Assembly (NCBI RefSeq): GCF_050436995.1
Contig: NC_134776.1
Span: 17,835,001 to 17,899,000 of the forward strand
Source of the DNA: Anticarsia gemmatalis
Lineage: Eukaryota; Arthropoda; Insecta; Lepidoptera; Erebidae
Length of the DNA stretch: 64,000 nucleotides
Reading direction: 5' to 3'
This document shows positions 39,701-54,700 of this stretch, piece after piece. The notes below the pieces were generated by a model that was not told where the DNA came from, did not search any database, and was given only the letters and a program-made list of their open reading frames with translations. Positions within the stretch are counted from its first letter, which is position 1. The number at the start of each line of letters is the position of its first letter. The translations under genes and the position numbers were made by a program.

Positions 39701-42700
39701 TATTATGTTTTTTCATTGGCTTAAAGGGCTTAAATGATGTCTTTTATTTTATGCGTTGGCGTACTTCCCTAGGGCCATTAGTCTGTGCCACAGCAAGACG
39801 TATATAGATTCTATCATGAAGTCTGATCGCTACAGGGATTTATCGAAGATTTCTTTTGCGTTTGTCAATATCTTGAAAAGCGATATAGTAACCTAGAGCT
39901 TTAAATTTATGTTTAAAGGATTTTAGGTTAACAAAAAGGTAGGTTAACCTTTTTAGTAACCAGAGATCATTATACTAGCGTCATGTCAGTTTTGTAGACG
40001 ATGAAATGTTTTCGTATAGCGTGGTTTGTCACCGAGAGTTTTATTACCCTTTTTGCGTATTCCTGTGGCAACGCAGGTCGTTATTAAAGGGTCGAATTGA
40101 AATACGCCCTGTGTGAGGGAAGCCAATCAAACCGTAGCCGCAACGAAAAAAGCAAGTTTTGTAGGATGCTAGATTAGGGTCCGTTTCACAGTCTCTGTAT
40201 AAGTGTCAGATAAACTACGCAGTAGATAAAATCTATACTAATATTATAAAGCTGAAGAGTTTGTTTGTTTGTTTGATTGTTTGTTTGTTTGTTTGTTTGT
40301 TTGAACGCGCTAATCTCAGGAACTACTGGTCCGATTTGAAAAATTCTTTCAGTGTTAGATAGCCCATTTATCGAGGAAGGTTATAGGCTATATTTCATCA
40401 CGCTACCACTAATAGGAGCGGAGTAGCAACGAAAAATGTTACAAAAGCGGGGAAAATTTTGACCCATTCTCTCTTATGTAACGCAAGCGAAGTTGCGCGG
40501 GTCAGCTAGTAACAAATAAAAATACCTAATAAAAAGTTGTAAAATAGGAGCAAAACAATTCAGAATAAGAGAGCTAAATAGAGTTATAACCTTGCGTGTC
40601 TGTATTTAAAAGTAGCCATGGGGAAAACACGTGCGTCGGCCTTAAAGAATTAGGTGTTCAACCGGTCGCAACTACCACGCGAATTTCAGTATACCTAGTT
40701 CTAAACATATATTCTTTATAACTCCCCTTACGAACACTTTCCATTGTGTAACACCCCATCTTACAATCTTTGACTTTTTGACAACTTTAAGAATTGTAGA
40801 CTGGACACCTGTGTGACCTTCAAAGTACAAACAAGCAATGAGGAAGGGTTAAATAGACTGTCAAGACTTTTTATAACCTAGTATCTATGTTTATAGATAA
40901 AAAAAACCTTTAAGCTTATACCGTCACGAACATAGCACAGAAAAGTAAGTAATTCTTAATTAGATTCCAACTGACTTGTAATTACAGGAGAAAGCTTTGT
41001 TATAATTAAAACTGCGAAGAGAACTCTTAGGATAATTTACTAGCTGTATTTACAGAAATATTGTACTATTCAAAATCTATACTAATATTATAAAGCTGAA
41101 GAGTTTGTTTGTTTGTTTGTTTGAACGCTCTAATCTCAGGAGCTACGGGTCAGATTTGAAAACTTATTTCACTGTTAGATAGCCCATTTATCGAGGAAGG
41201 CTTATAGGCTCATATCATCACGCTACGACCAATAGGAGCAGAGTACTAGTAAAAAATGTTACAAAAACGGGGAAAATTATGACTCCCTTATATGACGCAA
41301 GCGAAGTTGCGCGGGTCAGCTAGTTAAGTATAAAGTCGTTTGGAAAATATTCCGGGGCGAACGTTTTTCCGTCAGTGTTAGTCATAGCTGTAAGACTGAG
41401 CGCAGACTTCAGTCAAGCCTGTTTGACAGACATGTCTTACAAAGTCTAGTCTTGTAGACTTTACAATATTTTGCCCTAAGACGCTGTGTTTGTAAAGTGC
41501 ACGTCTTCAAATATTTACAAAAGCAATTGTATGTCTTAAAACAGTCTTAACTAAAGTCTGCCAGTAATAATGTTAAGAACATGTTTTATTTTCATATTTA
41601 AATAGTAACATTTAGGTAATCAGTTACATAGCAAAATCTTTGAAAAATAGTTATATCACAAATGTTATACAACGAAACATACATTTAATAAGTGTAGAAG
41701 AGCGTTGATTATACACCCACATTTGGTATTAGTTACGGCGCGAATCGCGACCATATTGTCATTCAAACCTGTAGGTTTTGTAATCTGTCCCGTGGATGAG
41801 AAATTCTTTGCCAAAATTAAAATGGGTCTTGATTAAAAATCATGTCATCACTTTGTACCGTCATCGTACCGACATGTTCGCGTCAACAACAACACTCTCC
41901 AACATTGATGACGAACAATAGGACTTTCATAAACACCTGACCGTCACACACGTTAAGCTTTAAAATATAAATTTTTATTTCCCTCTAACATATTTTTCTA
42001 TTGAGTACGAAAGCATAATCTTTTTTGAATTAAACATAGGGTTAAAAATAGAAACGAATTGGAATATAGAACGGAATAAAAAATTATTTGAATAGAGGAC
42101 TCGGACATGCAATCCTTTTATTTATGCCAAATAAAAAATAACCTAAAAATAGCTGAGCTGCGTAGATTCGTAAACAATATCGGCCAGGCACCTGGGAGTG
42201 TGTATATTGTAACGTGATATCGATCGTTGCGTAGAGCCTTACTGAAAAATATACGTCGAGAATCATCCGTCGAGTGACTCACCTGTTTTCAGGCTTCTAT
42301 TACAGAGGTCAGTGACGTCATAGCTAGTTAGCCGAAAATTGTGTAGCCGAAATTGTACGAACGTTTCTTTTACGACGTTCTTTCATTCTCGTAGAATCGC
42401 CGTAGTATCAGAGTTTTCAATGAACTGTATACTACTACGAGTGAATTTGCTACGAGAATATTTTCAAACACTGGGTATTATTTTATTGTGTTTCTTTCGT
42501 TTACTGCGGAAGACTTGGATTCATTTGAAATAGAGAAAACCATTTTAATGTACGAACAGCTAAAAAAAAAATATTTCATTCATTTCAAAAGTTATACACC
42601 TACGTTAACTTGAGAACAGACCTTTGCCCAGCAGTGGAATAGGAATAGGAACAGAATAAATATGACCCATTACTCTTTCACTGTTGCGCAAGGATCTTCC

Positions 42701-45700
42701 CCGGAATGCGAGGCGGGTTAGGCCTTGAATTTACTAGTACCACGAATTTACTACGCTGACCAGCCGCGGGTCGGGACTGTACCTCTTCAAGAACAATTTC
42801 AGGATTATTTCCTCTCGTTCTCTTTACCGTTGGAACAAGAAAGAGTTGATCACTACTAATAAAACCGCGTGTGACCACTTGTGAGTGGGTCGATTCTTTA
42901 CACTACTTAGCTAATATTAAATGAATAAAATAAATTTAACCCATTACTGTCCAGCTGCTGGGCAAGGGTCTCCTCCCGTAATGAGGGAGGGTTTAGGCCT
43001 TGAGTCCACCACGCTGGCCAAGTGTGGGTTGGGGAATATCAAAATTATGAATAATTTATTTAGGATTTTAAAGACTTTAAAAATACTCCCAACAGGTTGT
43101 TTTCATTTCCCCTATGTTGACATACATTGTGGTAATAATAATCGAGATAGTATTTTCATATAGGAAAGAGTAGACCGCAAACCGTTTCGCGGTGTGACAC
43201 ATTACAGTTATGCCAGACCGTTATTTTAATATCAATCCATAATTATGCTAACCAATACGGCGAATACGCACAAAAGCATTTGTTGTGGAGTACGAACCAA
43301 AATTCTTTGAATTGAATGCGGTCTATTTTATCATTATCGAGCTTAAATTTAGTTGATATGTAGTCTGTTTACCGCTTACAGGTTAAAATAGTTGCATTGC
43401 TTTAATCATTAATAGTTTATATGGGTCGTACGATGAACAAGGATTTAGCCAAAGTTTAATGGATACGCAGAATAAACCAACAAATTTCATTATTACAAAT
43501 TAAATTCAAATTAACAATATTTTCATGATTGAAGGAATCTGTTAATGCAATGTTTATAAACAGCGACCGGATGAATGTTAGGCCTGGCCGTTTCGTAACT
43601 GTTGCGTAGACACCCTCGCAGGCTCTAAGTCAAAAAATATTTTACTTGTGAATGAAAATGCTAAGCTATATTGATAAAATATCGGCGCCAGATACTCTCA
43701 AGGATTCTCGCAGTTAAGTTTTGTTTTGGCATAATTTGGTATCGTCCGACTAATGTTATACAATCCAATCATAAGTTTTTACCAGCGCAATGTCTTGGGC
43801 TTTAGGGATTACAGGGAGGAGAAAAACCCAGGTTTAACATATGAATAGAAAAACTGTACCAATTACTTAATATGGCCTAATATACCGTTAATAATTTACG
43901 TCGTATATCGTTAAATTGGTTATACTCTGGCCATTACAAACGTGCGAACTATGTCATAATTAAAAGCATGACAGGAATAGGAAAGTGTGTAAGTGCGAGC
44001 GAGAAAGATGATATGGCATGACGTAGTTCGCACGTTTGAAATGGCAACTGTTAATGAATCTTCAGATGCAAACAGGATGCTGTATGCAGCCACCCGTGCA
44101 AGAGAGATACACATCCGGTCATGACGTCACTCTTTGATCCTTGATCTCTACGGCATTAGCCATCAAAGATGTCACGTTAGTTTCTATGACCATATTATCT
44201 ACTTAGACGCTTAAAGAAATTCTTTATAGTCCGGTAAGCATCTTTTTTTCTTAAAAAAAGACAATACCCGCACTAACAATTACTTTTTTGTCGCGGACTT
44301 TTACAAACATACAACCAACGGACACAAAGTACAACCAGACCCGAAACAATTATTTGTGGATCCTCTTCTTTTTCCATTTCGTTCTGTCCTGGACATCACA
44401 TTCCTCAAGATCGCAGCGATCGCACTCTTTACAATACGCAACAGTCGTAACTCCGGTTGAGGAAATCTCTCGAAAAACCTTTATCCTCGGAGCAGAGGGA
44501 CACTCGAACCCAAAATCACTACGCGGTCACCACATGGAATGACCGTGCCAAGAGATGCTTAACCCACATCGTTTACTGACCAATACTAACTACAATAAGC
44601 AATAAGTGCCTTGTACTAGAACGATGCGTGATTTAAAATCGTAGCGATTAGCATGTCACGAAAAACTAATACGTCGCGATTGCGTACCAAGCAGGCGATC
44701 GGCAGTTCAGTCGCTACGGCTGAGTAAAAGACTGCCAGAAAGTATGACTTAGTTAATGAATGAGTTCTCGAGTAACGATAGTTAAGTACTTAATCGAACT
44801 TAAAAGTAAAGACGTAAAAATTCTTATTCATATTTTGTTCCTAAAAACCTGTAATGGCAGATTTCATACACTGTCCGAGTGCCGAAATTATTCCTCGAAA
44901 AAAGCTTTTAAAGATAACTTCCGAAAATATTGGCTCTTAACACCGCAAAGGACCGTTGAACTTTGACCTAGATAGTTAGGCCTCAAAATATATTCTAATA
45001 TTCAGTCCACAAATTATTGAGACATTTTCCTAAATATTACACTGAGTCGATTTTGTACAAAGTGGTTGAACAGTGTCTTTGGGAGGAAGCACTTCGTCGA
45101 ATCGATACCATACAACATCAACATTTCATAATTTATGTTACGTTCAATATAATAACTTGAGCGTCTTGTCATTTATTGAGGTTTTCCCTGGAGAATACAT
45201 AACTTTATCGAGAAACCAAACCCTGAGATGTACGTAGATGAAGGTTTTAACCTAGATACAGAAAGGTGGGCTTTAAGTGTCGCTTACACAACATACGGAA
45301 ACTATCTGAAAAAAATATAGTAAATGGACATCTCGCTTTTTAGGCTATCCGACACTTATCCAGAAGTCGTGAAACCGACTCTAAATTGTATTAATCGGAA
45401 GAAACATATTATCGAAGAAATTATTTATCGAAACGTGTTTTAAAAGTTAGTTTTTATACTTTAAGAAGTAGCTGTGCCTGTAAATGAAAGACGGAAGAAA
45501 AGGCATAATGTAAGGTTGTCAAACAATTATCTGTGGTATTTTAAGCATAAAGCAATAAGAGATAAACGAGGTATCTGGATGTTATGAAGTGGTGTTTAAT
45601 TTTAAAGTAAAATGACAACTTGTTTTTTGATCGACAATTTTTCATCGGTTGGATACCAGTCAGGAATATTTTAAAAGTATACACTAGTTTTAATGGTAAT

Positions 45701-48700
45701 TACCGATGTTTTTCCAAATTCAACAGCAAACTACGCTGAATGAAAGTTAAATCTTAAGACAAATTTCATTGTTCGTTTAAACATAAAACCACGTTGACCT
45801 AACGCAACTGCTATAAAAATATCAAGTATATCTACGAGTGACACAACATACTGAGATGCTTAAAAAACATGACTTTCACAAAAGAAAATATTTTTCAGTT
45901 TATGTGACTGTTCTTTAAATAAAATTACATTACATTAAAATATTTAACAACCCTACAAGTGAGAATATAGGAAAATAGGGATGAGGAATCAAAGATGCAT
46001 TCGGACGGCAACAAGGAATCAAGAATAATAATTGGTAATAAACCTTCAGCTCCGCACACCCCCTAGAACACTCCACCTGCAAGCAAGAAAATCGAAGCGC
46101 CTATAGAAAATAATTTGCAAGACTTACCGATATTCTGATGGTCAAGTTTCCGCAAATGTTTGATGTTTGTCTCGCTCCGTTCCCGGAGCTTCTTGACGGC
46201 GACCATCTCGCCTTTGAGGTTGCCGCGGAACACGATGCCCTGGGCCCCCGCGCCGAGGTACAGGAACTCGGACAGATCCGTGAACGGCACCTCCCAGTCA
46301 TCTTCTGCGAAACAATACACTTGATGTAATTTATTTTTATAATTTGCTATAGTCCCTATCATAATTTGCAACTAGCTGTTGACCGCGATTTCGTCCGCGT
46401 GAATCGCGAATCGAAAAAAATCGCCTCAATCGAAACAATTTCGACTTTTTGGGAGATCACTGTTTTATTTCTCTATAGGTGAAACCAACTTAAGATCAGA
46501 CCTAATTAATCTATATTCTGAGGAACCTAATTTCATACCAACAATCAGTTCGTATAATTCAATGGCATATTTTAAAATATGAGCCTATTGTTTATAAAGT
46601 TTTTCCAACCGAAAGTCCCAAAAACTTTGTCTCCAAAAATAGAACGCTGACTTGCGATCCAGTCGTATAAACTACTCTTCTGACCACTTTGCATGTAAAG
46701 TTTTATCAAAACAAATAAACTTCCTTTTCTACTTAAGATTCAATAAAAATTAAGCATTACCTACTGAAAATTAAATAACGCAGTTTCTTATTGAGAAAAT
46801 TGTGTAATATCGCAGACTGGAGTGCCACAAAGAGGGCGAGCTCAGACTCGACGCGTCAGATAACTACGCATTTCATATAAGCACGCGTGTCTGTGCCTTT
46901 CTAACAATTACGAAGCCTCCCTACCTTCAGTGAAGCAAGAATTTTTTGCATTATTGCATCCAGATATTAAACTTCTGAACTAAAAAAAAGTTATCGCGAT
47001 TTCCTAACTTCGGAAAAACGATCCGTAGATTTCGAATAAATAAAAAGTTCCTGCAGAAGCCCAATACATTCTTTTCTGATATATTTGAAAGTTGTGCCAA
47101 CATTTTAAAGGTTTCTTTATAAAAAGTTTCAGACGCAGCTTAGAATAGGTTCATGGTAGTAACTGGCACAAACATGGAGTAATAATGTCGGAATTTGATT
47201 TCATTAAGCAGTCCTAAAATTCGGCTGGAATACGGCCAACGTATGACCACTTGTAGCAATTACACGCATTGAAACTAACCACTATCCCTTTGTTCATTTA
47301 GTCGCGCGTAACAAGCGGAGCAACCTCGACAGCCACTTCTGCATTTAGATGGAAATGCCCGGACAAATTGAATATCGTCGCACCAATCTGCCCTACACTG
47401 GAATTGTAATAATCGGAGTAATACCGAACATTCCAGAATATTCTAGTACTTTCCATAAGCGCTGATGACTGCGAATATCCCATATATCAATATCGACGGA
47501 CATGTCAAAGTGCTTTGAATGCAGTAGACCGAGACGTCCTGTACGACTATTACTGAAGGTATGTTGCGATACTGTACACGTAAATTTTCCCCTTATTCAT
47601 GACATTTCAATATCTGTGTGAGATCAAAGCTGAAGCAATTTTGGAGTCTACGTTGCTTACATAAGTAACACACTTGCCGAAACGCACGAGATTCCGCCCA
47701 GTCTGGTAGAATTTGGGGGAATATTCACTTGGTAAATGTTTGGATAAGGTGAGTTTTATTTGCTTGCTAATGAACGCATTCGAATAATATTCGAGTCTCG
47801 TCCTGCGAGTATCAATGATATCCGTATCAGCTTAATTGAAAAATGTACAGCGGCTTGCTAGCTCATTTCAAAGCGAGACTGAACGTCACGTCGTACGCAC
47901 GACAAGTCAAAGCTGTTTCTAATATTTATTGCGAGTTGCGTCCTCAAAGGAAACGTAATATTAAACGTTACTAACATTTCTAAAACAACTATTTGAAGCA
48001 AAGCAAAGCGGCTCTTTGATATTGCACGTTAAACTGAGCAAACTTAGCGCACACTTTAAAACGATGTAACGTTTCAATAAAGCATTTACGGTGCAAGTCC
48101 TACTTGTTCAAGGAATCTAGATATAAGTAAGGCAATAAACATTAAAACCAATCGACATTTTTTTATTGCATGGATGCATTTCACTTTATTGTAACATTAT
48201 TAATTTGTCTTCGGTAGTATTACCTTTATTATTTCTAATAACACGACATATTTTACATCGCTAGATGTGAGCGTATTGTCTAGTTCAATTACAGGTCCCT
48301 AACTAACAATTTGTGCTAATCACGCAAAATGTTTAGAACATGAACGTGTATCCAGAATGCCCTGAATGCCAGACATTTGTTAGAAATACGAAGTTTGTAT
48401 AACATGAAACTATTCACCGAACAGGGCTCCTGGTAGCACAAAGTTTCGTGTTAATTAATATCAAAATGGACATGTCTCAATATCTTAAAAGCTAATATAC
48501 TGTGTTCATATTAACTGTATTCATGTTTACACTAGTGGTCTGGCCCAACTTCGTCCGGGTATAGTACAACTTTATCCTGTTGATTCTATTCCTGGGAATT
48601 TTGATCTCATCAATCCCATACAAACATTGTCGTAAAAAAAGAATTATCCAATTTCGTTAAGTTGTACAAAAGTTATGCACGTAGGTACATACATATCGGT

Positions 48701-51700
48701 GTATCAGTTCACGTCGTGTTTAACATGCATTATTATACCCATAGAGGTAGGCAGAGACCGAAAATTATGTTTACTCTTTACATAAATACTTAATATGACT
48801 TGCATTTACACTACGTTATATAAAGCACGTTAGCAAACCACTCTTTACAAAATATAGAAATAGAAACATAATATTTTGTTAAACTGAATGTGGCACAAAT
48901 ATTACATTAAACCTTTTATAAAGAGATTTTCAGCTTTTATTTGAAACGAGTGAATCAAAATGTTTGACCCATATATTTTTCTATCCTCTTATTTAGTTCC
49001 GTTTTAGAGGTAGATATTTTAAAATTTACAACAGTATTTTAGTTGTTAATATTTATTTATTAATTCGTAACACATCGTTAGCCTCGAAAAATATTTATAG
49101 CCTGATGAGTACCAAATGTAATTTACAAGCCGACAAAATGAAACGAATGGGTACCTATTTTTTATAAAACAAATTTTAAGTTTCCTTTGATTGCAACATA
49201 AACATCTATTATACATTATAAAACTACATAAAGAGAAATACAAGTTATGAACAATTCAATAGCAAAGTTATGCCCCATCTGTATCTATTAGTCTCTATCC
49301 TCGAAGACTACACGCCAACCATGCATACATGTGTTCTATTTTACAATAGAAAGGCAAAATTACTAGGAATTCTGTAAGTAGTTGTAAAATGTTGGCGAGC
49401 GAACAAAGTTGTAGCGGGAGAACGTATCGAGCTGTCATCAAACAAACTTTTGTTTCAATACTTAATAAAGATTGATGGCAGCTTCCACTGTGTTTCATTT
49501 TCAGAAAATACTCGATCTATTTACGGCCTAAAAGTTTTGAAATAGATTTAACAAACCTATGTTCTAATGGAGTTTAACAAATTGGGAAAACTAATGTCTT
49601 TTTTATAAATTTTATCATAATTTTAGTTAAGCTTATTTTTCGTATCCAAAGGAAAGATATAGAAAGTTATCTTTACGTTCTGTTCATTAAAACGATCCTT
49701 AATCAGCTTTAAGAGGAGAGGGATAGTTTTAAATTACGTTAGACAAAACTAGCAATGCTGCTCTCAATTTGTATAATATCCGTTATTGGAGAAAGACGAA
49801 TGAAATTGTGAAAATCACGGATTCCGAATAAAGCCGTCAACCTGCTTTGAAACACGAATTCAAATACACGACTAATCTTGGGATATTAGTATAATAAGTC
49901 CCATGCTCTGCTTGTACGATTCTCGTAGAGGAGCACATCGAAAAGGCACATTGAAATGCTTTCTATAATATTAATATGCACCAAATGCAAATATTGGTCC
50001 ATCCTTTCAAAGGACATGAAAATACATTGTGAAATTGGAATCAGTCAAAACATGTCATGGGGTTCTACCGGCAAAAAACTCAGTCAATATATCGAAATTT
50101 ATTCGCAGGCCATGGAATTAATCCTCTTAAATGATTTGTCAGATCATATTTTGCTAATTTGAATGGCGCATCGGGAAAATATTTCATCACCACTATTAAA
50201 TTCAAATGGGAATGGAATTGTAAAGGGGCTTACACGATGGCGGGTACAGTTGGGCACTTACTAATCAAACTCATAAAGGATGCAATGTCGTGTCCAGTCT
50301 ACAACTTCTGTACAACTTCTGTGCAACTTCCATACATTAGTTTTAAGCTGATTCCAAACTCAAGTCTAGTAACTTCAGCTGCGAATATAATGTATTTAAG
50401 TGCATGTCACTGATTGAATAACCCTATGCATTGCAAATGAAATATTCCGCTCCGTAATAAATTGATCATAAGGCTATCCATGTAATGAGTCACACCAGCA
50501 CATCAAAATATGACTATTAAACATACTGCATTTAATTTGTGTACTTATGCTGATAATAATAGTTTTTGTTTTATCAAAATCGGGTCAAAATTACCGAAGT
50601 TACAGCGTTATAAAGTTTCACTGCTTTTTTAAATTTGCGTTGCTTCGCGCGCTATGCGCTGACGTCACGTCGTGACAGACACGCTTGTTCGACTGCGGGT
50701 GATGCGGAGTTTTGATTAAAAAAGTGATTTGCATTTAATATTTAAAGAGTCTGAGTATGTGTATGTGTTATAAATTTAATCATCGTGTTTTTTGTAAAAT
50801 AAGCCTCCACTAAGATATCCTCGATATCGATCGCCATGCACACAATCATCAACGAAACCCAGGTAAAGAAAGTTGAACTCGTATACTACTAATAATATTT
50901 TTGTGTGTAGTTAACAATAAAATTGAAAGTTTGTTACAACTGGCATTACAAATAATGAGTGTTACGTACCTACCAAGTGTAAATTTGGAAAACCTAGTTT
51001 TAAAATAATATTATAAAAAAAAATTGTCACCCCTGCCTCTGACTTTAGTCAGGTTGATGGCTATCATATGAACGCATGAATCTACTCTGTAGGTAGTCTG
51101 ATATGATTGGGTGTGTAATGAGAACTTTTAATTAAACTAACATTTTAATTTTGATATTATTATATTTAATAAACATGAGTTCTTTTTTCAAAACAAAAAA
51201 CCAACGTCTACTCAACCGCCGCGCTCGGCTCGCCGCCGCCTGTGAGGTCATTGAACTGCTTATTAAATAGTATCAACTGTTTAGTAGAAGTTCATTGCTA
51301 GGTAGGTATGAACATGATATGGCATCTTGATCTTGAGGAAGTGTTCAAAAGGCAATAAACTTCTATTTAACATTTGCGCTTGACAGTATCTGAACCGGCC
51401 TTTAAGTTTTAGATTAGGTGTCTTTTGCAAAAATATAAAACAATTTACCTACATGGTACAAAAAAAAACAATTTTTGGGGTGTTTTTTCACTGGAGTTAG
51501 TACACATAGGAACAATACAATATTTTCTAACCATTTTGTTTGTCCACTATAAGCAAAACAAATTATTTAAAGCGAAACCGCGAGATCGCAACGAGCCTAT
51601 GTAGGTATCGGCAAGTACTGACGAAATAGCAATGTCACGAGATGACGTCACACGTCCGTGCGGCCGCTTCGCCGGAGTTTGGCGCGAAGGCCTACTTTGA

Positions 51701-54700
51701 CGTTTAATATCTCGGTCATTTTTGAAGATACGAAAAAAATAAAAACAGATTTTTTATCCTTGAAGTACCTACTTTTTAAATATGCTCATAACAAAAATCA
51801 TTGGTGTGACTCATTGTTTCTAAACGATATTATAACACAGGGTTTTCCTGTGGATTAGCAAGTGTAATGGCTTCTTAAGAACATATAACAAGCGTGAGTG
51901 TCAATTAGCTTTATAGTCCAGAGACGAATTTTGTGTGGATACTGAGATTATTGTTCTACGACTTGTTTGTATTTACTTGGGATTCAGAATTAGTATTATA
52001 ATGTTAAGAGAAGCGGTGTTTCCTCGGCATTCAGGCGACGATTCCTTACATTTAACATTGAAAGCGGTACATCCTAGTCGTCTCTTTCTAATAACCGATG
52101 TCTTTGTTTAGCTCGATGTAATTAAAATTCATGGAAATTGTAAACGGAATAATGTTTTATACGAAGTCTGTCACCGAATGCAAATCCTTGTTGTTTTGGT
52201 TCTTGCACGTTTTGCAATTTTAATTAAAAATGAATTCCGGAGCAGCATTAAGTACAAAGGTTAGTATAACTTCAAACGACTAAGCTTTAATTAACTTAAA
52301 AGACACTGGTATCCATTACTTATATTAAAGAGCAATCACAAAGGATCTCAGTGTGTTGCTTTGCTTGCGTCTATGCATTCTATCAATATTCCCAAGAAGG
52401 TAATTATATTAATTAAATAAGTGTGGGGGCAAGATATTAAAGTTGTCATTTTTAAAAAGGAATCACAATATTATTGCGCGTCGACTTGCCTGTAGGTCTT
52501 CAGAGTTATCTAGAATTTTCTGCTCATGAGTAATTGAATTGCGAGGAAACGTCCTTTTATGGTTGCAAGGAAGAAATTGTGTTAGCTGTAACATATTATT
52601 TTGTATGCTCAATGTTTACGTTGGTTATTGTGCATTAGGCCGCTTGTAGGCGCTTCGTCGGCGGCAGTTGAATTGAATTAGAAAATGTGAAGAAAAGTCT
52701 TTGATTCCTTTAAAGAAGCATTCTTTAGTCACCGCGTTAGACTTGCGGGAGCCTTTGTTTCCACTTTCTCTGACCAGTTTTCAACAAGCTCAACTCTTTT
52801 ATTCTAAAATTTTATTAACGTATGTTACCTACTTATTTGTGAAATGACTTTAAACAGGTATTTGGTCCTGCGTTTTGAGCTTCTTCGAAAGAGACAAACC
52901 TTTTACCAATAATTGGTCAGTTTTAATGGAGCCATTTTACATCACTATTGGTAAAAAGTTTTCATTAACTAAATAGCCAGTTCTTGCTATTAAGATAGTT
53001 TCAAAAAGCACATCGGGAAGTTTGAGAAAGCATTATAGCCGTCAGCCGTGTAGCTTTTTGGAAGCTCCTTCGCTTTGCTTATGCATTGGTACTCTTCAGG
53101 GAATATTCTTCCTTCGTGGTGTAATATTCCTAAGAGCTTCTTTTTCATATTTTGACTTAGAAATAATTCATATAGGAACTGAAAATTTTCTTATCTATTT
53201 ATGAGCATATGATTTAAATTAGTCAATTTGACTACGGAATTTAGAATTTTGAATGTAAACAATATATTTTTTTAACAAAACGCAGGTTTATGGATTTTAT
53301 TTTTGGCAATTTTATTATCATTTTATATAAAACATTAAATCACGAAAATATATTTTAAAAAATGCTGGCAAATCTATGGTTAATATTACATTGTTGCCTA
53401 TACCATAAAATCACGCTCTCCCATTGGGGTAGGCAGAGACAAAAATAAAGACAATTTAAACGTCATAGTGCTATATGTAAAATCCCTTAAACAAACGTCT
53501 CAAGTATCTGCTAATCACTAATGAAAACGAATCGTATAAGTAAAGCAATAAGACCATTTTTTAATGAAAACCCCATGAATTTGTTCCATATTCACGGAAG
53601 CCAGAAGGTCTAAGCCCGACGCACCCCGTTCGCCGACAATTTGTATGCAGTTGGAAACAATAACCCCTTACCTGGCTTAGACCTAGTGCGATATGCAACT
53701 TCTGTATATTAAAATGTGCATGTTCGTAATAATGATCACAATAAAACACGCAACATAACTTGTAACATTTTAAACAATAAATGTATATAAAATTACTGTT
53801 AGAACCTTGAAGACTTAGGTCTTCGTCACCAGGAGTATAGGTGACCAGCTACACCACTAGTTACTGTCTCGTAAGTTCGGTAAAATTTACACACTGACCA
53901 ATTTCTGTGTAAACAAATAGTTGTATCGGGACTATGTGTCCGTTTTTTTGAAAGCTTGTCTCTAAGACATAATAATAATACTGGTGTTGAGTTTTTAAAT
54001 AAAAATTAGTAGGATCCTGAACGCACGCAACCCGTGTATGCTACGCGCTTTACAAGTCTTGCGCGAAGTAGTTAGCATGGACAGATTTTCAAACAGATAC
54101 AGCACAGGATCCTATTAAATGCTCGGTTCGTGTAACGTGTCCTAAGCGCAATCATGAAATAGAGACTAATTATATATTCGTTGTTATGTACGTAGTTATC
54201 GCATGCCTCTAGAATTTTAGCGTTAGTTTATACGACTACAGACCACAACAGTTCAGTTCCCGAGTTGGGAAAAGCTCCATTAGTCTTTTTGAGTTTGAAT
54301 AGTTAATTAGTTAATTTTCAGTGCTAGACCGAGTTTGGTAACAAGCCGAGTATATGACAATAAGCTCGCCCTAATGCATTTAACTACTTTACTTAAATGA
54401 CGAAGCAAGGGTGTTTTTCATACACCTCTGCTTACACTTTCGGGTACAAGACGCGTGAAGTTATAAGATAAATAAATGTCAGTATTTGAGCGCAATACTC
54501 TGAGACAATATTAAACTAGGAAGCTGACTTCCAAAGCTAAGCTCGCGCCATCTATTATCGAGGGAGATATTCTCCGGTGGTAACCCATTTTACCCTCCAA
54601 CTATAATTTTCTGATAGTATTTATATTTTTCTAACCTAATGCACGCCGAATAATATAATTTATTGAAAAAATATTTGCGTGATCTTTTTCTTGTCTTTGA

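Larger units (their letters stand above)
26064..46127 (-). other. wnd intron 2 (20.1 kb)
   Basis: Bounded by GTAAGT at 46127-46122 and GTTCGCAG. It holds five Helitron copies, several SINEs, a MITE, the 42.4 kb hairpin and the unexplained ORF at 39.05-39.26 kb. Remaining sequence is AT-rich with no recognised content. Confidence 0.85.

Noticed and set aside
40260..40310. GTTT microsatellite as an independent repeat
   Set aside because: It is the internal repeat of the Helitron at 40232-40509; other copies have shorter versions.
42678..42878. 66-codon minus-strand ORF
   Set aside because: It coincides with a decayed SINE body that recurs at 42.95 and 63.0 kb.
44760..44966. 68-codon plus-strand ORF with lysine- and serine-rich product
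   Set aside because: No splice sites, no family likeness, composition as expected from AT-rich random DNA.
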